Shown piece by piece: positions 60,686 to 64,000 of a stretch of 64,000 nucleotides of DNA (the first letter of the stretch is position 1; every line of letters begins with the position of its first letter). Under the pieces are notes generated by a model that was not told where the DNA came from, did no database searches, and saw only the letters and a program-made list of their open reading frames with translations. Source of the DNA: Acephala macrosclerotiorum (lineage: Eukaryota; Ascomycota; Leotiomycetes; Helotiales; Mollisiaceae). A program made the translations under genes and the position numbers. The stretch is from positions 62,001 through 126,000 of the forward strand of contig MU119277.1 of assembly GCA_014904845.1 (NCBI GenBank), given 5' to 3'.

Positions 60686-62235
60686 ATGGAAGAGCAGTCG
60701 CGCCGCTTTGCTTGTGACCGATGTCGTGGTCAGAAGGTAAATCAACGGCATAACTCAGCAGTATGAGATCTAACTTCTTCTAGTTACGATGTGAGCGTAC
60801 TCAGGGTGACACCGGAACATGCAAACGATGTATGCGGGCGCGAGTCGAGTGTGTAGCTAGTCCCTCTGGCCACCGTCCCCCTACGAGCGATAAAAGAGAT
60901 CTCGAAAAGCGCCGTCGATCAAGGGGTGGAGCGTCATCACAAGCATCATTCATCATAGCCAACGCAGGCACAATCGAGAAATCTCCAAGATCAAGCTATC
61001 CGTCAATTGTGACCTCGGACTTCAGTGCAGACAATGGCGAATATATGCAAGCTGGGCCTGATAGTGCTGTGACGCTTGACTTTCAAAATTCGCTGGACGG
61101 ACAACACCAAGCACTCCTCAATCGATGGCGAAATATGAGCGCAGTTCCAACCCTCCCACCTGTATCATTTCCTCTTGAAAATGGCGGCAACAGTACAGCT
61201 GCGACCAGCTATCAAGATCCTGATGGAACTCCTCTTACTAGTGGCTCACATATCAACGTTTTCGAGTTCGATCCGTTCTTTGCGAATCAAGACAGCAGTG
61301 GATCTGGTGGTCTTACGGAGGCGATGACATCTGAAGATTCTATGGACTTTACTGTTAATTCATATGAACCTGCTCCTCGGAACTTGAACGAAGAATGCCT
61401 GCAAAACCTTTCGGATCTCAGTGCCAACTTACTTCAGGACCTAAAACGAATTCGTGCTGATGATGCAAGGGCCTCAACTCAAAATCCTATCTCTTCTGGG
61501 ATACCTCAGTCTCCAGTCAGTAGCGCGGGGCATAATGTGGGACGAATGCTTGAACATTCAGAGCGGTTTCTGGGCATCTTACGGCACATAGGAGGATCTG
61601 CATCAGCAGAGATTGATGCGTCGAACCCAAGTCCAGCCGCATCAAGCGTTCGATACTTCGACTTGAATGCCGACGATGCCCACCAGACATTCGGGACAAC
61701 TTCTAGAACAACATTGTCTCAACTGCTTGGGGATGGAATGGCATCGCCACCGGGCATTCAAGCTATTCCAGTTCCAGGTCCGAAGGTCAACGAACTCATC
61801 AAGCCCGACATACCAACCATGCTCGCAGTTCTCACTTGCTACACATGCCTCATCCGCATTTACGACGCCGTCTTCTCTCATATCCATAAGTCATTGACGG
61901 CTGACCCGGCTGCGCGTCGTAAGCTCTTACCACCACTGCCAGGCCTCCATCTCTGTGGCTTCAAACTTGAACAGCATCATAACCTCCAGTTGGAGATTTT
62001 GGCAAGGGTCAGCCTACATATGCTGAGCCGCTTTGAAAGGGTCCTAGATGAGATTCGCAGCAGTTGTATCAATAGTAATGTCCTTGAAGAATCCATGGCC
62101 GCTAACCTGTTGACAACGATAGTCAAGCAAGGTCTTGATGCCGGCGAAGGTGGGCAAAGCAGCGAAGAGGGACTGTTGAGAGATATCACGAAGAGTATTC
62201 GGCAGCTACTGGATTTCAAGCTAGCCGCAGCTTGA
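60686..62235 (+). CDS. Zn2Cys6 transcription factor, 500 aa (cluster regulator)
   Basis: This is a fungal binuclear zinc-cluster activator, probably specific to this pathway because it shares a promoter with the synthase. Exons are 60686-60736 and 60784-62235; the intron splits the zinc cluster after Lys17. The DNA-binding domain is at the extreme N-terminus: CDRCRGQKLRC, then CKRCMRARVEC, giving Cys10, 13, 20, 30, 33 and 40. A basic linker (RDLEKRRRSRGG) follows. The middle is Ser/Asn/Asp-rich and disordered. The C-terminal part is helical, with SHIHKSLTADPAARRKLL and LQLEILARVSLHMLSRFERV, a layout shared by AflR-type regulators. Autoregulation through the 59922 site is plausible. Confidence 0.93.
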
Positions 62236-62636
62236 TCGATATCTGAGCATCAAAGCGGCATCGCATGTGTTGGTCCGCAAAAGATAGAGAATCAATATAC
62301 CGGTATGCCTTATGACCTACTTAAGATTCGGAAATGATGATTCTTTGTCTAAAGTTGGGGGATTGGTAGGATCTTTGGGTACTCGCTTTGATCAAGTCAT
62401 TAAATGGCAGGCATCTGCCTGCAATGCTACTCTCACAACTGTTGAACAGAAGACTCAACAAGTGGTCTATGTATTCTGTTCAAAGACTTTGTGAAGGTGA
62501 GATCATGAATGACTCTTACCTTCAAAATGAATAGAAAATCTCTCTTCAATCTGTCCCAAATTGTTCTTTCCACCATGGACTTCGTCTCTCAGGCCCCTCC
62601 CTGCTTTACTATCCCCAAAGTAACCTCTCCTCAGCT
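62236..62636. other. Intergenic region between convergent regulator and P450
   Basis: These 400 bp between two convergent 3' ends hold no supported gene. The only ORF (62312-62494) is 60 codons without motif. Confidence 0.5.
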
Positions 62637-64000
62637 TCACACCTTCGCACTTCCATTCACAGTCCCATTATGCTTCCCATGAACAGGTTTGAAACTCACC
62701 CAAACCTCTGGCAATGTCAAGAACCCTTCCAACTTGATGTCTCTATACCAATCAATATCCTTCCCATTTTTCAGTTCCCAATCAAATGTGTACACCAGCT
62801 TCGCAAGTATGATCCTCGCTTCCACATATGCCAATCGCATACCCAAGCACGATCTGGAACCAAGAGAGAACGGTCGCGCGGCATTGCGATTGTCGTTTGA
62901 GAAACGCGGGTTGTAGTATGCGTGGCTTTTGGGGAGCCAGCGCTCGGGATGGAAAGCCTGGGCGTCAGCGAAGAATTTCTCTGAGTGAGACGTTGTCCAG
63001 TTTGCTGTCGATACTACAGTCTATTATAGAAAGCATTAGCACTCATTCAGCCCGAGTTGCATATCCTCCTTGTCAGTTGCATTCTCAAGGTGATACAAAG
63101 CGGCGCGAGATGAGATGAGAGAGAAGCATACTCCCTTCGGAATGAACTGTCCATCTACAACCGCACCAGGACTAACCCTTGTCAAGCCAAGAGGAATACT
63201 AGGAAGGAGCCTGAGCCCCTCCTCAATGACCGCAGCCAGATACTTCAATTCCAGCGTAGCAGTATTATCAATCTCCTTCCCATCATGAAAAGCTCCCCTC
63301 ACCTCCTCCTGTAGCCTCTTTAAGCTCTCAGGATTGGTGAGCAGAAAGTACGTCACGCCAGTCAAGAACAACGATGTTGTATCAGACCCGCCGATGACCA
63401 GGAGTGTTGCTTGCGCGAGCATGAATTTCTCAGACTGGTCCCGGGATTTCTCACTGAGAAGATTCGTGAAGAAATCTACATGCTTGATCTCGTTTCGGCG
63501 CGCGATACGGGAACGGACTTTTTCGCGAGTAAGAGCTTGGTGCTTCTCAAATGCTGTTCGGAGGTCTCGAGGCGCGACGAGGAAGAGGAGAGGCCAGAGG
63601 ACAGGATAGCGCCGGAAGATAGCTGAGATCGCCCAGATGTGACCGGTATCATGGATCAAGCTTATCCAGAAGTGGTTTTTAGCTGACATTTGTCAGTATT
63701 CTGAAAGCGCGGTCGGAGGAGAGAGTTTTATACCAGCATTTAGAGCACCAAAAGGTTCGCCGAAAGTCAATTCTCCAGAAATGTCGAAAGTCAGGTATTT
63801 ATACCACTTATTCCTTGATTAGTATAGCTCTCGACTGGAAGTGAAGAAGGAACTTACTTCTTTTACGTCAACAGGTTCTTTGACCGCCAGCTTAGAAAGT
63901 TGCGAAATGAAGAGATCCACGTATTCATGGATGATCCCTTCTTGACGTGCCAGGGCTGCTGTTGTAAAGCCTGGTGCTAGAATGCGGCGGATCTCCTTGT
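62637..64000 (-). CDS. Cytochrome P450 monooxygenase, 3' part
   Basis: This is a microsomal P450 likely to oxidise the PKS-NRPS product. It runs off the right edge, so the N-terminal membrane anchor is outside. Visible exons (descending) are >64000-63858, 63806-63734, 63682-63132 and 63020-62637, about 382 residues in all. The C-helix segment (EIRRILAPGFTTAALARQEG) comes first. The I-helix oxygen-binding motif is VIGGSDTTS, the K-helix ExxR is EEGLRL, the PERF-type motif is FHPERWL, and the haem-binding loop is FSLGSRSCLG with the cysteine ligand. The exon joins at PKG|TVVSTANW and at KE|WYKYL restore standard P450 text. It is convergent with the regulator. Confidence 0.93.

Overview
The window is nuclear DNA of a filamentous ascomycete (Pezizomycotina). 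Genes carry many 45-100 nt GT-AG introns with fungal branch sites (GCTAAC, CTGAC). Protein families are typical: GH72 glucanosyltransferase, eqolisin protease, Zn2Cys6 regulator and PKS-NRPS. Long AT-rich blocks look like repeats eroded by repeat-induced point mutation (RIP). Leotiomycetes is my best guess at class, with low confidence. All exon models below were built by hand from splice signals, reading phase and family motifs.

Left part (1-17.8 kb) is ordinary euchromatin. It holds the 3' end of a GPI-anchored GH72 enzyme, an 882-aa protein of unknown function, a short-chain dehydrogenase with a GC-AG intron, a cysteine-free Asn/Ser-rich secreted protein, a small zinc-finger ORF, and an eqolisin (G1) protease. 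At 12967-13145 lies the most unusual feature: a tRNA-Ser(GCU) that folds perfectly only if two segments with spliceosomal GT...GCTAAC...AG signals are removed.

Middle part (17.8-37.1 kb) is a mosaic of AT-rich RIP-like blocks (17.8-18.7, 22.5-24.5, 28.9-33.5 and 36.4-37.1 kb) with islands between them. The blocks contain a pogo/Fot1-like transposase relic, a pair of 209-bp LTR-like repeats, an unmutated 255-bp insertion and a repeat present in inverted copies at 18.1 and 36.5 kb. The islands carry one intact 646-aa amidase and several broken genes: a condensin subunit 2 fragment, an OPT transporter with three frameshifts, a CmcJ/NvfI-like oxygenase with an internal deletion, and fragments of a C2H2 protein and a mariner-type transposase.

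Right part (39-64 kb) is a secondary-metabolite region. A secreted GMC oxidoreductase and a decayed DOMON/cytochrome-b561 gene precede an MFS exporter. Next comes a 4044-aa PKS-NRPS on the minus strand (KS-AT-DH-MT-inactive ER-KR-ACP-C-A-T-R, 10 exons). It is divergent from a Zn2Cys6 regulator across a 1.2-kb shared promoter, and a P450 runs off the right edge. CCGAA/TTCGG motifs occur in the MFS promoter and the shared promoter, suggesting one regulon. No trans-acting enoyl reductase is visible, so the cluster probably continues beyond 64 kb.
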